Shown here: one piece after another, positions 38,892-51,100 of the stretch
Position numbering within the stretch: position 1 is the first letter of the stretch
Layout: every line of letters begins with the position of its first letter
From: Zea mays
Taxonomy: Eukaryota; Streptophyta; Magnoliopsida; Poales; Poaceae
Direction of reading: 5' to 3'
Length of the DNA: 64,000 bases
Assembly: GCF_902167145.1 (NCBI RefSeq)
Contig: NC_050096.1
Location: forward strand, 161,819,825 to 161,883,824
The notes under the pieces: model-generated
Databases searched by the model: none
What the model was told of the DNA's origin: nothing
The model's input: only the letters and a program-made list of their open reading frames with translations
Program-made: the position numbers and the translations under genes

Positions 38892-41477
38892 TCAAGCTAC
38901 ACGCAGCGATGCATTGTTCACCGGCGGGCATCTCGGCCTTCGACAACGTCTGGTGGTCCTTCCCCACCTTGTTATTGCCAATGCATCTGCGTCCAAGTCA
39001 GCAGGGACAGGAGATGGTGATGCCTGCAGTGGTGGGCTGACCTCGCTTTCCTCTACCTCCATGGCGACAGCCACGCTTCTTGCCCGACGCCTCCCTCTCG
39101 GTTGCTGCCTGTTACGGCCACGTTTCGTCGGGGTGACTAGCTTGGACCTTCCGAGCGCACGAAGATCCTCTGATACCTCGTGCTTTGGCAATGACGCAAG
39201 GCCTGGCAAGATGTCCCTCTGAAAGTGTTTCCTCTGTCGGCGTCCTCGCCCTCTACCTCTCTGAGGTTTTGAGACAAGTGAAGCTGCAGAGCAATGACCA
39301 AAGTTAGTGTTATCCTCCTGGGTGGTTCTTGGTGTTGAATGGTACTCGTTGCTCTTTGTTTCTCGCAGCTTCAGTGTTGCAGCCTCAAAGTCGTCATCGC
39401 TGTCCTTGTCCAACAATGTGTTATCTTTGGATATAGCTAGGTCAGCAAACCAATGCAAAATGTCCGGTTGATATGCAGGCCGATCACTATTATTCCACAT
39501 TTCTACCAACGTCTCTGCTGCTGCTGCTATAGCGATAGAATCCTGTGAAGGGCCATTGGGTTCATGAGGAACAATTTCACCTGATTCATGAGACTCTATT
39601 TCTGGATCGTCGATTATTGGCAAGGTTTCATTCAGGTCAATGAGATTCCTAGTATCTGTGTCACTTTCCTTGCACAGGGACTGAATTTCCATGTCAGTTT
39701 CATGCTTAATCGATGGTCCATTGTTTAGGTCATATAGTAGAGTGGGTGAGCACCGAGAATCTTTTTCAGCACCAACACTGAAAGGGAAGGCAGGAACTCT
39801 TGTGGGAGTTCTACTTTCTGAATATAATGTGGGGCTTGGCAAAATCTGGGAGTGGTCCTTTGCATAACTTGATGGGACTTGTGATTCCATCAGGCTTACT
39901 GGTTTCTTGCTGAGCCAAGAGATATCAACCACTGATTTCTCGCTTCCCTGTTCCCAAGTGGCAGCGACATCAACTGGTGTGTCATTCAGATCTATATCCT
40001 TCAGGTTATCATGTAGTGCAGGAGGTTTTTGATATCCGGCACCTCCGTGAATCTTTAGTGAATGATGATAGGGCGCCTTTGGAGTAGAATCCACTGAGAT
40101 ACCATTGGAAAGGGCATCCTTAGGAATGAATGTTTCAGCAGCACCACAATGACTCTTAGTCAAGTAGCTCGTGTTGTTGCTTTGCCATGGAAGATTCAGT
40201 GCATGGTTGAAGCCAAGCGGAGAAAGAATGGAGTGATTGAAGGTGCTAGCATTGGGAGCGTAATTCCCCATTGAGGAACCAATGCAATTTTGTTTGTACA
40301 ATGCCATGCTAGAGTTGGAGTCTGAAAAAGAAATAGGAAACTACATTAGCGTGCACTGATGATAGTGATTTAAACACAAAGGTATAAAACATGCCCCAAA
40401 GAAAGCTAGAATCTTACCATCCTTTCTGTGTTGAAATGGATTGTTGTTCCTTATTTCCTCATTTGTTCCAAAGAACCTTGAACCAGATGCTTTACCAGCA
40501 CATTGTTCCTTTAGTTTTGCTTCCAAGCTTATGGGGTTCAAGTTTACTCCCTGTGATGCATAATGATGGTTCTGCAGAGCAGATATTCCCACACCAAGAA
40601 AATTAGATCTATTCATACTAGATGAATCTTCAACTGGTTTATTCAGTATATGCGCAGTTGAGCTGTGATGTGCTTGTATATCAGTACTCCAACTCTTCAT
40701 ATGTGAATAGCCCTCACTATTTTGAAGGCTGAGGTTGACATTTCCTAAAAGAACAGACCCATTAGCCCCAGGCAATCTTTTGGAAGGCCTCACTTCTAAT
40801 ATCTCCACATCATCATCATTGTCAGTGTATACATCTGCTGGAACCTGCAGGTCAATCATTTTCTTTTGAGGCCTAACATTGTTATGCCTCAAAGGAGTTC
40901 CACTCACACTATATTGTGAACTACTTTCATTTATCAAATCGATGCATGACTGCTTAGGATCATGTCCAGAAATAGGATTCACAGTTTTTCGCATTCCTTT
41001 AACATCATCAAGCAGTGCCTGTGATGGAGAGGATCTTGGCTGCAATAAACCAGCATAACTAGGACAACCATTGATCTCTTCTATTTGGAACCGTGCCATT
41101 AGTTCCTTCTGAATTTTGTAAAGCTGGTGAAGTTCATATACCTACATAGAAATCAAAATGGTAAAGGAAATGAGCTATTAGAATTATATACCAGAATAAG
41201 AAAACAACACCGCTGTAAGGAATGCCTTTTTTATAGTTTCATCAAAACATACCTGTTTCCGGAATGTAGCTTCATGTACAAGCATTGTCCGCTTTATCAT
41301 TTCCTTGTCGTAATGTACTCGTCCATTTGAAGCTATTATTGTGAACTTCTCAGTAAGAAACACACTTGGTTTGTTCTCCTTGTGATACGGCAGCACATTG
41401 CCATTATAATTTACACTAGAATCTTCCATGTCAAAGTATCCTGGAATATAGGTCTCACCCTCAACTTTTATTCCCAT
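38892..41477 (-). CDS. DUF863 family plant protein, 792 aa, three coding exons
   Basis: Host gene. Coding exons 41477-41253, 41141-40418 and 40321-38892 join with phases 0 and 1 through GTATGT/TAG and GTAAGA/CAG introns into 793 codons. Start ATG 41477: MGIKVEGETYIPGYFDMEDS matches the conserved DUF863 N-terminus, followed by YDKEMIKRTMLVHEATFRKQ|VYELHQLYKIQKELM across the first junction. The middle is long, Ser/Asn-rich and disordered, with DIDLNDTP and LIDLNETLP (EAR-like LxLxL cores). The C-terminus GRGRRQRKHFQRDILPGLAS and TRWGRTTRRCRRPRCPP is the family hallmark. Nuclear location is likely from the basic C-terminus; the molecular role is not established. It appears intact. Confidence 0.9.
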
Positions 41478-41479
41478 AT

Positions 41480-43172
41480 CTATCAAGTAATGACACAGAA
41501 AAGTTAGTTTGGAGATATCATTAGAGAATCACAACAAATCAGCACAAAAAAATGTCTATAAGCAAAGCCTTCCTTTTGGATTTCACTTTGGGAAATATGA
41601 GAAGGTGCATACGCTAAAATGGTCACACCTGTAATGTTATTAACATATAAATGCAATAACAGAATATTTCATTAAGTCGGTATAAAATTGTTTGTATGTG
41701 TAGCCTCTCTTTGGACTTCACATAGGAAAAAGTGAGAAAGGAAACATGATGAAATGACCAAAAGTGGGTGCTACAGAACATTAAAAATGGTAATACTGTA
41801 GCAACGTGATCTTTGCATGGGACATCAAGTTCTAAACACAAATAAACAACACTCTACCCCCCCCCCAAAAAAAACATAACAAACTCATTAGCTGATAATT
41901 TTTTATCACAATGTCACCTCTGAATATTTTCCAGCCCAAATGGCATTGGCCTAGAAAGGTCTGATCCACTTATTTTTCTCGAACTACATAGGAGAGTTGC
42001 GTGTCATTCCATTAAGAGAGAAAAGAAAAAGGGTAAGTTTGATCCACTAATATGCCATATTTTATCAATATCCGGAATAAGGAAGCAGAGCAATAGTAGC
42101 CTTTGTCTAGCCATGACAATTACTTTAGGCATAAAACAAAACATCTTTTTTGTTGGAACAATAACTGGTACATCTCTACTCAGTCTTCACTGATTTCGCA
42201 ATGTCTAATAGTCTAGACCCTGGTTGTTGCTTTCTGAAAACAATATATTACGATCGATTTTAGCTCCTTATTTAATGACAACATACAAGATCAACCAACA
42301 GTTACAGACACTGAATATCAAAGCATTGGCTTGGTTCAAGCCCATATATGGGAGAAATATTGTCAAACATAATAACCAATTCAACAAAGTATAGTTTGAC
42401 TCATGCAAAAGAGGGGAGCCACCACGCAAAAGTAAGCTGTATCATTCAATTTTATGAACAGATGTTCGAATCTGTTAGTATCATTAATTGTGCTACAACT
42501 AATACATTTCTAGAATTGGTCCAGAAAATTAAGCTAAAAACTGAAATAAACGTCATGGCTTGGAGACCGGGTGTGAAGATATCTAACTTACAATTTACAA
42601 AGTGGTCAAATATGAAACAGTACCCAATGGAAGAATCTGCAGATCAGGTCCCTGTAGTTCAAGGACCACTGACTTGTGCAGACAGTTTATTCAGCACCTT
42701 TTGCAGCAAAGGAAAATGCACTTAGAAGTGACCTGAAAATTGGCAATCACAGCTCGTAAGCAATTAGAAAACAGAAAACTGAAAGTAAGCCCCTAATTTC
42801 TGCAAACTCTGACCATGAGTAATCATCACAACTTTAAATAATGCAACTAGAGTGGATACCAAATTGCAATGGGAGTTAAACAAGTAATCAACATTCCATA
42901 AAATTAGTTTTGCTGGGGAAATATCTCAGTGCCAGTAATTATCGATTGAAGAAAATGTTGAAAATTTAGTCCAAAGTGAATGAAACAGCACAGAGGCGAA
43001 ACCCCCGAACCTCATCACAAAAATGCACATAAAGAAACGCATTACTTAGCATTCTTTACAAACACTTCAATTTCGATCAACAAGTAGGATAAGGATCTTC
43101 TCTGATGACAAACAGAAGGTAAACGAGCATTGGTTCAGAAAACCGCAAGAAGGACATCTCATACTACTTACC
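41480..43172 (-). other. probable 5'-UTR intron of the DUF863 gene
   Basis: An acceptor (CTTGATAG) ends two bases before the start codon at 41477, and a strong donor CTTG|GTAAGTAG lies at 43172/43171 on the minus strand. The 1.7 kb between is AT-rich, with no coding potential I can support. The splice is inferred and a transcript is needed to confirm it. Confidence 0.45.
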
Positions 43173-44474
43173 AAGTTCTCGGATGCAAAACGACGGTGTC
43201 TGAGAGATTCTACGAGCCGACCCTAAAGCTTCTGTATGTGTATCTCCCAAGAAACCGATCTACGAATGCCAGCTTATCAGTTCGTCTTTGTCATAAGCAG
43301 AAGAAAAGTCCAGGTAGTGTCAGCAACAAGAGACCTGTAATTTGTCATTTGTAGGACGTCAGGGAATGGGAAGAAAAAGAAGGCGTGAAGGGCCATAAAT
43401 GCAAGCGACAAAAAATATTGAAGACGAGATCACAAACCACAGCAAACTACAGAGCCAGAAGGATTCCAAATAATGAAGCGCTAAAAATCAGAGCTTTCTG
43501 AAAAATCGCAACATCACAAGCACACTGCAAGGATAATATTATCAAACCAAAATCAAGAAAGTTGTCAGCTTTCCCACACTATTATCCAACCAAAACCACA
43601 ACATCAAAAAGGACACAAATTTTTCGCACAGGCAAAATTTAGGCAGGAGTAGAACATCATATGGCCAATAAGCAGAGGGGAGAACCTCCAAGAACAAGAC
43701 TTCCGACCCCGAACTCATCCGCTGAAACAATGGCGGCCAGGCCAGAATAGAACAGAGGGAAGCAGCCAAGAACAGGAGATAATCCGTCCCCTCAACTGCT
43801 CACCATGTCACGGGGGGGCGAAGCCCACCGGCCGCATTGGAACTGCCATGATCCAACAAAAGATTCCGCCTCTCCCCACTTCCTCAAACAAGGAGACAAG
43901 GCCAACCAACCAAACAGCAACACCTATAAACAAGTACTAATTTATCGCCATCCACATGGACAGAGATACAATCCTCCGTCACTAGGCCATGGACGGGAGC
44001 AGACCCAGATGCAGACGACGGAGATTAGATTGGCCAGCAGATGACGGTGAGAGGGATCTTCTCCTCCTCGGCTCCCTCTCTCTCCCCTTTCTCTATCTAG
44101 TGGAGAAGAAGAGAGAAAATGGGCTTCTCGAAGAACAGGAAAAGTTTGTCAACTTCTGGTCTTCTTATTCTCTGCCGGCTCCTCTTCTCTTGTAGGACGC
44201 CCTGGCGGAGTATATTGTTCTCACTCTACCAAGGTTTGGTGGTGGATAGGAGAAGGCATTGATTTTCTTCATCACTTTGCATTGGGGTTCGGGTGCAAAA
44301 AGCCATAAATTAGGGGCTTCTCTGTGCCTTTCCCATTCCTCTCTTTTTTTTCCTCCGTGGTGACTGGTGAGTTCAGCTTTTTGGACAATTGCAGACGTGG
44401 GTGATTTTCTGCCGATAGATTTGCAAATTTGGCATCGTTCTCATGGGCTGTGAGAATTTACCATTAACTCTATA
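43173..44474 (-). other. presumed 5' UTR and promoter-proximal region of the DUF863 gene
   Basis: Sequence between the candidate intron donor and the candidate TATA box. It contains GA/CT-rich tracts near 44060-44120 typical of grass 5' UTRs. Small open frames here show no recognisable product. Confidence 0.35.
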
Positions 44475-44481
44475 ATTTATA
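44475..44481 (-). promoter_or_regulatory. candidate TATA box of the DUF863 gene
   Basis: TATAAAT on the minus strand, in an AT-rich patch just upstream of the GA/CT-rich leader. The distance to the ATG (3 kb) requires the inferred leader intron. Weak evidence. Confidence 0.3.
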
Positions 44482-44808
44482 GACACGTATGGACCCATAT
44501 ACTATAGAGACGATTATAACAAAAAAACAAATTCAGCATAGATTTTCAATTATTCCATTCTTTGCCCTCTCACACACACTATCTCTCTTTCCCTCCCTCT
44601 AGGAGTGGCTGGAGTGCCTTTCTGACTTTCTCTCTCCTGTGCCTCTGGATTGGAGCATGGAGAAAGGAAAGGCAGGAAGATCATAAATGTAGCAGCACCG
44701 CTACATGCACACACCGAACCTGGAAAACCGCAACAGCGTAGTTCTTGTCCCCTAGCTGACCGGTGACAAATTCACAACTAATCACCTGATACCGAAAGGG
44801 GTGTCTTA
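44482..44808. other. upstream flank, no gene seen
   Basis: 327 bases with CT-rich runs (44565-44640). No open frame or RNA gene is supported; it is probably upstream promoter DNA. Confidence 0.35.
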
Positions 44809-44987
44809 GAGGGTGTTTGGTTTCTAGGGACTAATGTTTAGTCCCTTCATTTTATTCCTTTTTAGTATATAAATTGTTAAATATAGAAACTGAAATAAAG
44901 TTTTAGTTTCTATATTTGGCAATTTTAGAACTAAAATGGAATAAAATGTAGGGACTAAACATTAGTCCCTAGAAACCAAACACCCCC
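44809..44987. mobile_element. Tourist-like MITE, 179 bp, TTA target duplication
   Basis: Nearly perfect foldback: left GAGGGTGTTTGGTTTCTAGG and right (complement) GGGGGTGTTTGGTTTCTAGG, continuing into GGACTAAACATTAG-type pairing and beyond. Flanked by TTA at 44806-44808 and 44988-44990, as for PIF/Harbinger elements. It has no coding capacity and depends on a transposase in trans. Confidence 0.88.
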
Positions 44988-45285
44988 TTATCTTGTCGTT
45001 GATCTACACATATCAAGTGTTTCTTTCCTCGCTAATTTTGGTTTGGATTTATGTGCAGTGCATAAAGAAAGGCTGGAACAGGAGTCAAAAGCAGGAGCCG
45101 TTTCTTCAATTCATTTGTTTCTCCGGCTGCGTAAGCGTAATGGATGGTTTAATGAGAAGTTATGTCATTTTCCTGGACCTGGATTCGAAGGATTCCAATT
45201 GTACTCGCGTCCACTGTACTGGTCAATTCTTACAGGCAAGGACGGTCATTTACTAAAATCATTAGGCCATGTGTAACTCCATTTA

Positions 45286-45847
45286 GGGCCCGTTTGGCAA
45301 AGCTCCAGCTCCTGCTTCTTTAGCTCTAGATCCTGATCCTCGTGAGGAGCTGATCCTCCTGATTCTCCTAGAAAATCAGAATCATTTTTAAAACTGTTTG
45401 GCAAGTAAACTGATTCTTGTCTTCTGAGAGTTGGTGGTCTGTAGCGATTGTCTGTTTTACTCTTTGCAGTTCAACTTTATTACAAATCAATAAGTAGGAT
45501 GCATATACGGAAAAATATATGAAACAATAACATATAAAATATTCCCATCATAGTAGTGCATAAAATGGTCTCAAATGTTTAATCCATAAATTGGCTCGTT
45601 ATGTTTTTGTCCAATGGCAATTGCGGGTAATTTCGATCAAACTTTAAGGGGAGGTCCATATTTGGTTGGTTGAGGAGCTGTTTTAAGGGAGGGTGGAGCA
45701 GGTTTTTTTAGATCCCACCTTTCTTCACAAAAAACGACTCCTGATCTTTCGGCTCCACACGAGAATCAGTTTAAAAAATACTCGTTTGGCACGGCTCCTC
45801 TAGATCCTCGCTTAGAATCAGGAGGTGGAGCTGTGCCAAACGGGCCC
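45286..45847. mobile_element. Tourist-like MITE, 562 bp, TTA target duplication
   Basis: Left end GGGCCCGTTTGGCAAAGCTC and right end (complement) GGGCCCGTTTGGCACAGCTC pair, with further similarity CTCC(A)(G/C)CTCCTG inward. TTA lies on both sides (45283-45285 and 45848-45850). Internal AT-rich DNA has no open frame of note. Confidence 0.85.
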
Positions 45848-46655
45848 TTAATATGGTCTATTGAGGGGGTTTTAAGGAGCTAATTGAAAAAATATAAGAG
45901 ACGGGTTCTTTGTGAAGAGCTCGTCTCCTCACGACTCTCTATACATGTTGTTTCTTAGCTATATTTATTATCGAGAGTCTCATGGTTATATTGTGAAGTC
46001 TCTTAGTTGTCTTTTGTATTTTGAAAACCGAACAGGAGTCTCAGGGTTGTACATGCCCTTACACAACTTGGATGAAAATTGCACGGTACTGTGCATCGAC
46101 ACATGCCTACTGAGATGTTTGAATTGACGAAGTTTTTGCTCACCAAACCTCTATTTGTCTATTTATCACATACTACATAATAATCAAGACCAAGCCTGGA
46201 AAAATTTTAGGAGGACTGAACTAAATCGCTACAAAGATATAATCTCACTAAATCACTTATAATAGACTTGTAGTATTATATTAAAACATCGATGAACTAA
46301 AAACTATAAAATACATAATAAGATTACTATGTACATTTTACATTTTAGGAGGGACATTGGTGGGGCTATGTGGGCTCGCGAGCGATATGGGGCTCGAGCC
46401 CCACCGCTACAACCGTCTCATAATATAAACTCTATCACGCAACGAGTCACGTGTTCTTGCTATCACGCGACCGGATCGTGTGCTGCTCACAAGGAAGAAG
46501 AAGGGTTAAGGAATCCACTCACCGATAACTAGAGAAGAGGTTTTGAAACAGTGGTCACGACATGACGGTGGTGACGGGCAAGACGATGGAGGCACCATCC
46601 ACTATTGGAGTGGGAGATGACAACGGAGCAAAGCTGGTGGTAGGGTAGTCACGAT
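45848..46655. other. intergenic, no gene seen
   Basis: AT-rich DNA with short open frames lacking any family motif. A GC-rich inverted patch GGGGCTATGTGGGCTCGCGAG / GGGGCTCGAGCCCC lies near 46361-46403, possibly a degraded element end. Confidence 0.35.
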
Positions 46656-47480
46656 GCAGGTGATTTGGGGAGGGCAAGGTCGCGAGGGGAAGTAGGATAT
46701 GAATGACATGGTGAGGTAGCCGCCAACCGTAGAAGACGGGACTAGAGTGATAACAATGATGACGAGGTCGTAGAGATCTATTTCTATATATATGGATATG
46801 ATTAATTTTTGCCACTAGATGAACCTTTTTCGTTCCTTTTATGGCACAATGCAATTAGTATTCGATTCTCTATTAAACTTTTCTTATCTTTATTTCTTTT
46901 TTGTTACATGATTCTTTTACTAGTGAGTTGGAAAATATCTGGGGATGGCGAGGTCACGATGGAAAGTAGGAGGTGGATGGTGTGACGAGGGAGCCGCCAA
47001 CCGTAGAACACGGGACAAGAGGTGATGCCAATGTTGACGAGGTCTTAGAGATCTATTTCTATATATTTGGATATGGTTAATGTTTGCCTCAAAATAAACC
47101 CTTTTCTATTTCTTTTTATGACATTATGCAATTAGTATTTTATATTCTAGATTAGGCATTTCTTAGTTTTATTTTTTTTATTACATGATTCTTTTACTAC
47201 CGAGTTGGGAAATATTTAGGAAGGGCAAGATCACGAGGGGAGGTAGCAGGTGGATGGTGTGGCTAGGGAGCCGCCAACTATAGGAGACGGGACGACGGTG
47301 ATGACAATGTTGACGATACCATTTAGATATATTTCTATATATTTGGATATGGTTAATTTTTACCGCTAAATGAACCGTTTCTGTTTCCTTCACCACACTA
47401 TGCAATTAGCACTTTCAATTCTCTTTTAGGCCTTTCTTTTTTAAAATTTCATTTGTTGTTACATGATTCTTTTTACTACT
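46656..47480. repeat. ~275-bp tandem repeat, three diverged copies
   Basis: AGCCGCCAAC begins at 46718, 46992 and 47269. Units share a GAGGTGATG-rich GC part, then ATATATTTCTATATATTTGG-like and a tail (T)GTTACATGATTCTTTTACTA with GAGTTGG at the junction. Copies differ by many substitutions and small indels, so the array is old. Confidence 0.85.
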
Positions 47481-48562
47481 GAGTTGGGACATATCTTGGT
47501 TCTCTAGCCAGGAACACTCTATCTATCGGGTAACATTATGAAGCTGTCAATTTCGCGTGGTGGCTTGCTATGTTTGTAACCAAGCATATCCTTAGCTTTA
47601 TCTTTTAGAGAGAAGGAATCATCATGCTTTTGATATTCACTTGCGTGCCTCCACCTAGGTCGTCTTCAATGGACCGTGTAAAATAGATGATTCGCACCGT
47701 AGATGACACTATCTGCAGAGCGAAGTTTGAAATAGGAGATATAATAGAAAACGAGATAGGAAAACTACTGTGTAGCCTGAAAACGGCATGGGCCTAATAA
47801 GTGCCACCACCTAAAATTATCTGTGTTCTTTTCCTTCTCCAAACGAAACGAGAGTAGTGAGATTATCTGAACCTGTGTTGCTGCCGTTGATAGGAGCAGC
47901 ATCAAGTACTCCCGGCTAGCACAGATGTTATGCCTCTCTAGAAAAATGTTGCGATGGTGATGGTCTGACGGAGGGAACAGAGCAAAGGAGCTGAGCCCCA
48001 CAACACACACATCCCTGCTCCATCGGGATTCGGGCGGAAGATTCTTGCTCCATTTCTTGGCCAAAGTTGACCAGTGGAGAATTTAATAAATATATATATA
48101 TATATATATTATTACTCATATAAAAGGGGCACCTCATTTTACAGCACATCGAGGTGTACTTGCTCATTTTACAGCAAGCAAAGCAAGCAAGAGGTGAGGC
48201 GGCTCCAGCGGTCACGTGACGGACGGGCGTTTTGTTTATGGTTGCATCGCATCCGCGTCAGAAACTCAGAAGAAGATGGGGGAAGAGCACGAAAAGGACA
48301 GTCTCCGAGATCTGCCAGGGGCATTTTCGCCATTTCTTTATGCCGACCAAGGCGGCCCTAAGATCCCCCGAGATCTTCTGCGCCCAACAAGCATGCTAGT
48401 GTCTGCTTGCTCGCGGGTGCTGTGGCTGACGGCGATGGCTGCTGCGTCTCTATTTCCGGTGTGCTGCCATGAAAATTCGAAAGTGTGGACCTGGTGTGGA
48501 TTATTGGAGTCTAGGCCAATAAATCATGGAACGCGAACACTTTTCCAGCTTTAGGTTATTCA
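47481..48562. other. intergenic DNA with a (TA)n microsatellite
   Basis: About 1.1 kb with no gene I can support. A (TA)10 tract lies at about 48090-48109. Open frames at 48074-48554 do not match a known family and lack exon-like context. Confidence 0.4.
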
Positions 48563-48795
48563 GGCCATTTCCAGTGAGCGAGAGTTTCATGGTATTTTCA
48601 TTCTCATTAAATGAGATAACACATCACCATATTTGATGACATAACGCGGTATTTATAATGAGAGAGATTGAGAAAGTTTCATAGGAGGAGAGAGGATCTC
48701 ATCCAGATGAAACTCATGATACACGATTTTATAGACAAAAGCTGATGTGTCAATTTTGAGGAAATCGTGCAATAAAACTTCCACTTGGAATAGCC
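48563..48795. mobile_element. MITE, 233 bp, with probable TCA target duplication
   Basis: Left end GGCCATTTCCAGTG and right end (complement) GGCTATTCCAAGTG form imperfect inverted repeats, flanked by TCA at 48560-48562 and 48796-48798. Three-base duplication and GGC start suggest PIF/Harbinger. The inside carries GAGAGATTGAGAAAG-like AT-rich DNA. Confidence 0.68.
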
Positions 48796-48798
48796 TCA

Positions 48799-49559
48799 GA
48801 CTTCATTCCAAAATAATCTTTGCACTTTCGTCTTCCTGACTGTCCAGGGCGTTGGGTCGAGGGTAGCTGGATCTGGGATACGGATCCCCCTGGTACGGCT
48901 GATTAGACTAGGACTAGGATTAAGGCTCTATCCAGCAATAGTCGGTAAAATAAACATCCTCTACCCTTAAAATATTAAAATGTGGATAGAAAGATCACAT
49001 CAAACACATGTCAATTTATGTCTTGGTTGTTAAATAAGCAAAATTCAGTTGCACTGTCAAAGACGAGTATATTTTGGTAGGAAGTTGTTGTACGTAAATG
49101 TTATGGATGAAAGCAACATTGCTGGATTATGGGGTCAAGTCCACACAAGTGCCATTACCATGAAATAATGAGAGCGCCGCCAAAATAGCCACCAACTAGA
49201 TACGAAAGTGGGTATCTGAACTGTCAGGACAAATTTAATATTTTAAAATAAATATGTATGAAATTTGATGCCAATCTTTTCTTATGTTATCAAGCACATT
49301 ATTAATAAATTCTGCATAAATTGTTTTGTACGTTATTTGCTCCCTACAGCAGAAAAAGGTGAAAAAATATCCATATCTGTATCCGAATTTTTATATCTAT
49401 CATTTATGGAGATATATGAAAAATATAAGGTTTACCTTTTATGAATCTTTACAAGCTCAATGATAAAATAAGAATATGAATTTGCATACCAAATTATATA
49501 TCCTATTTATTCACAATCAAAGGAAAAGACCAAAAAATTGATATCTGAATGTGTATCCA
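48799..49559. other. intergenic, no gene seen
   Basis: AT-rich DNA leading into a copia relic. No open frame with recognisable motifs, no clear terminal repeats. Confidence 0.35.
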
Positions 49560-49744
49560 TTTCAACCCTACCACCAACTCTGTTCAACACTCAAGAACAA
49601 CACATGTTGATATATGTCATTACTTTATTAGAGATCATCAATCAAAAAGGGGATATCATAATTGAGAATATGGGCACTGAAGATCAACTTGCTGATATAT
49701 TCACCAAGCCACGTGATGAAGTTCAGTTTTACAAATATCCTTGA
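49560..49744 (+). pseudogene. Ty1/copia pol relic (RNase H C-terminus)
   Basis: A short open stretch ends NMGTEDQLADIFTKPRDE, the hallmark of the copia RNase H C-terminal region (TxDQxADIFTKPL). The upstream part (NTQEQHMLIYVITLLE) recalls the family's H-x-D-I-R-H-H segment, but the frame is disturbed. No LTR or other domains remain beside it. Confidence 0.72.
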
Positions 49745-50390
49745 CTTCTCCAACATGAGTTGACTACATATCATATGAATGATATGCCTCTCCTTTGATG
49801 AAGCCAATATAAAATTGACATATCATATACATTCATACCTTACTAGCATCTGGTTAGTGCATATAGACATTGTCGGTACCCTGGAACAGGGGTATCCCTT
49901 ACTACAGTATGGAGACGCGGTGCCCGCGCTGCTATCTCTAGTCGCGTGGTGAACAACACCCGACCCCACCACATGGACGGCTCCAGGGCCGCCACATGGC
50001 CAGAGAATACAATATCCTCCAAGGTATCGATAGTGGGTACAGACCCCCATGGGAAAGTGCCGGACCCCTACATATACGGACCAGACCTCCGGGCAAGGTC
50101 CAGGACCTCCAGGGGTACAAACCGAACCCCTCTATGTAGGGTCCGGGCCACTCACAGCAGGGTCCCGGGATTCCGAGACAAAGAATACCCAGGCCTTAAT
50201 CAAGGCTAAGCGGAGGTCCGGAGCTGACACGTGTCCAGACCGTACCGCGTACGCTCCCGCTCCCCGCTCAGGCGGAGACCCGATGCTGCCACGTGGCATG
50301 CTACCCGTGACGTAAGCCAGTGGGCTGAGCCTGACGTAAGGCCTCTGGGCCACGCGGCCTCTGCATTTATTGCGAATAAGGCGCGCCACC

Positions 50391-50575
50391 TGTCCATTCC
50401 ACTGGTAGGTGATGTGCCGCCTCGGCATTTAATGATCCCTGTCCACTCCACTGGCAGGCGATGTGCCGCCTCAGCATTTAATGAGCCCTGTCCACTCCAC
50501 TGACGGGCGGCGACCAGGCCATCTTGCAGGCGACATGCCTGTCCATTCCGTTGGCAGGTAGTACGCCCATGCTGC
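50391..50575. repeat. degenerate ~55-bp repeats in the LTR
   Basis: CTGTCCA(C/T)TCCACTG(G)CAGG with a following GATGTGCCGCCTC and GCATTTAATGA occurs near 50392, 50439 and 50488, with a looser copy near 50530. Likely U3 repeats upstream of the TATA box. Confidence 0.7.
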
Positions 50576-50765
50576 CGCATGCGCTGCGCTCATCATGACT
50601 CGCGCGTACCGGAGAAACAGCCGCAACATATCAATACTATATGCACTACGAGCATTATGGCGCTCAGAGATCGCCCGGGCGTTGCAGGCGTTGGTAACTT
50701 CCTTCTGTTTTGCCCCTGTGCCCACATGTCGGGGTCCAGCATCCTTGTACGTGCCCCCCTTGGGC

Positions 50766-50772
50766 TATAAAA
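50766..50772 (+). promoter_or_regulatory. TATA box of the deleted element's LTR
   Basis: TATAAAA in GGGCTATAAAAGGGAGGGC, a strong core promoter about 275 bases before the LTR end. Confidence 0.7.
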
Positions 50773-51043
50773 GGGAGGGCACGCAACGTTACAAAGCAGA
50801 CTCAGACCCAACTTAGACTCTCAAACTCACTAGTTCATACAAGCTCTCAAGCTCAATACAACACACAGTGGAGTAGGGTATTATGCTCCGGCGGCCCGAA
50901 CCACTCTAAACCCTTGTGTGTTCTTGTGTTCTTGTGTTCATCCCGATTCCATCCAGCAGGCAAAATGCTTAGGCCCCTCCTCATCTTATGATTTAGGGTG
51001 GGTGCGTTCTGCCACCCGACCGGAGAATTCCCTCTCCGACATT

Positions 51044-51061
51044 TGGTGTGCCAGGTAGGGG
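51044..51061 (+). other. primer binding site of the deleted element
   Basis: TGGTGTGCCAGGTAGGGG, two bases after the LTR. It differs from the Grande/Huck-like site (TGGCGCGCC...) at two positions, both of a C-to-T type, so the primer tRNA is probably the same. Confidence 0.75.
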
Positions 51062-51100
51062 CTAGGCTTTAGGTTTTTGCTTATTTTTCTGCTCGACACC

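Larger units (their letters stand above)
49871..51041 (+). repeat. 5' LTR of the deleted gypsy element
   Basis: 1171 bp, TGTCGGTACCCTGG...CTCTCCGACA, with the terminal inverted pair TGTCGG/CCGACA. Inside, a duplicated segment CACTGGCAGGCGATGTGCCG (near 50400 and 50452) recurs in several variants from about 50391 to 50570. Confidence 0.85.

Noticed and set aside
42348..43354. Plus-strand ORFs opposite the DUF863 leader intron
   Set aside because: Short, no motif, AT-rich; they fall in the inferred intron.
44993..45276. Two overlapping plus-strand frames beside the Tourist MITE
   Set aside because: About 80 codons each, in different frames, no motif and no exon context.
48074..48554. Plus-strand frames after the (TA)n tract
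   Set aside because: Low similarity to anything recognised, overlapping frames, no splice or promoter support.
49946..50816. Several overlapping ORFs at 50 kb
   Set aside because: All lie inside the LTR 49871-51041 and follow its internal repeats.
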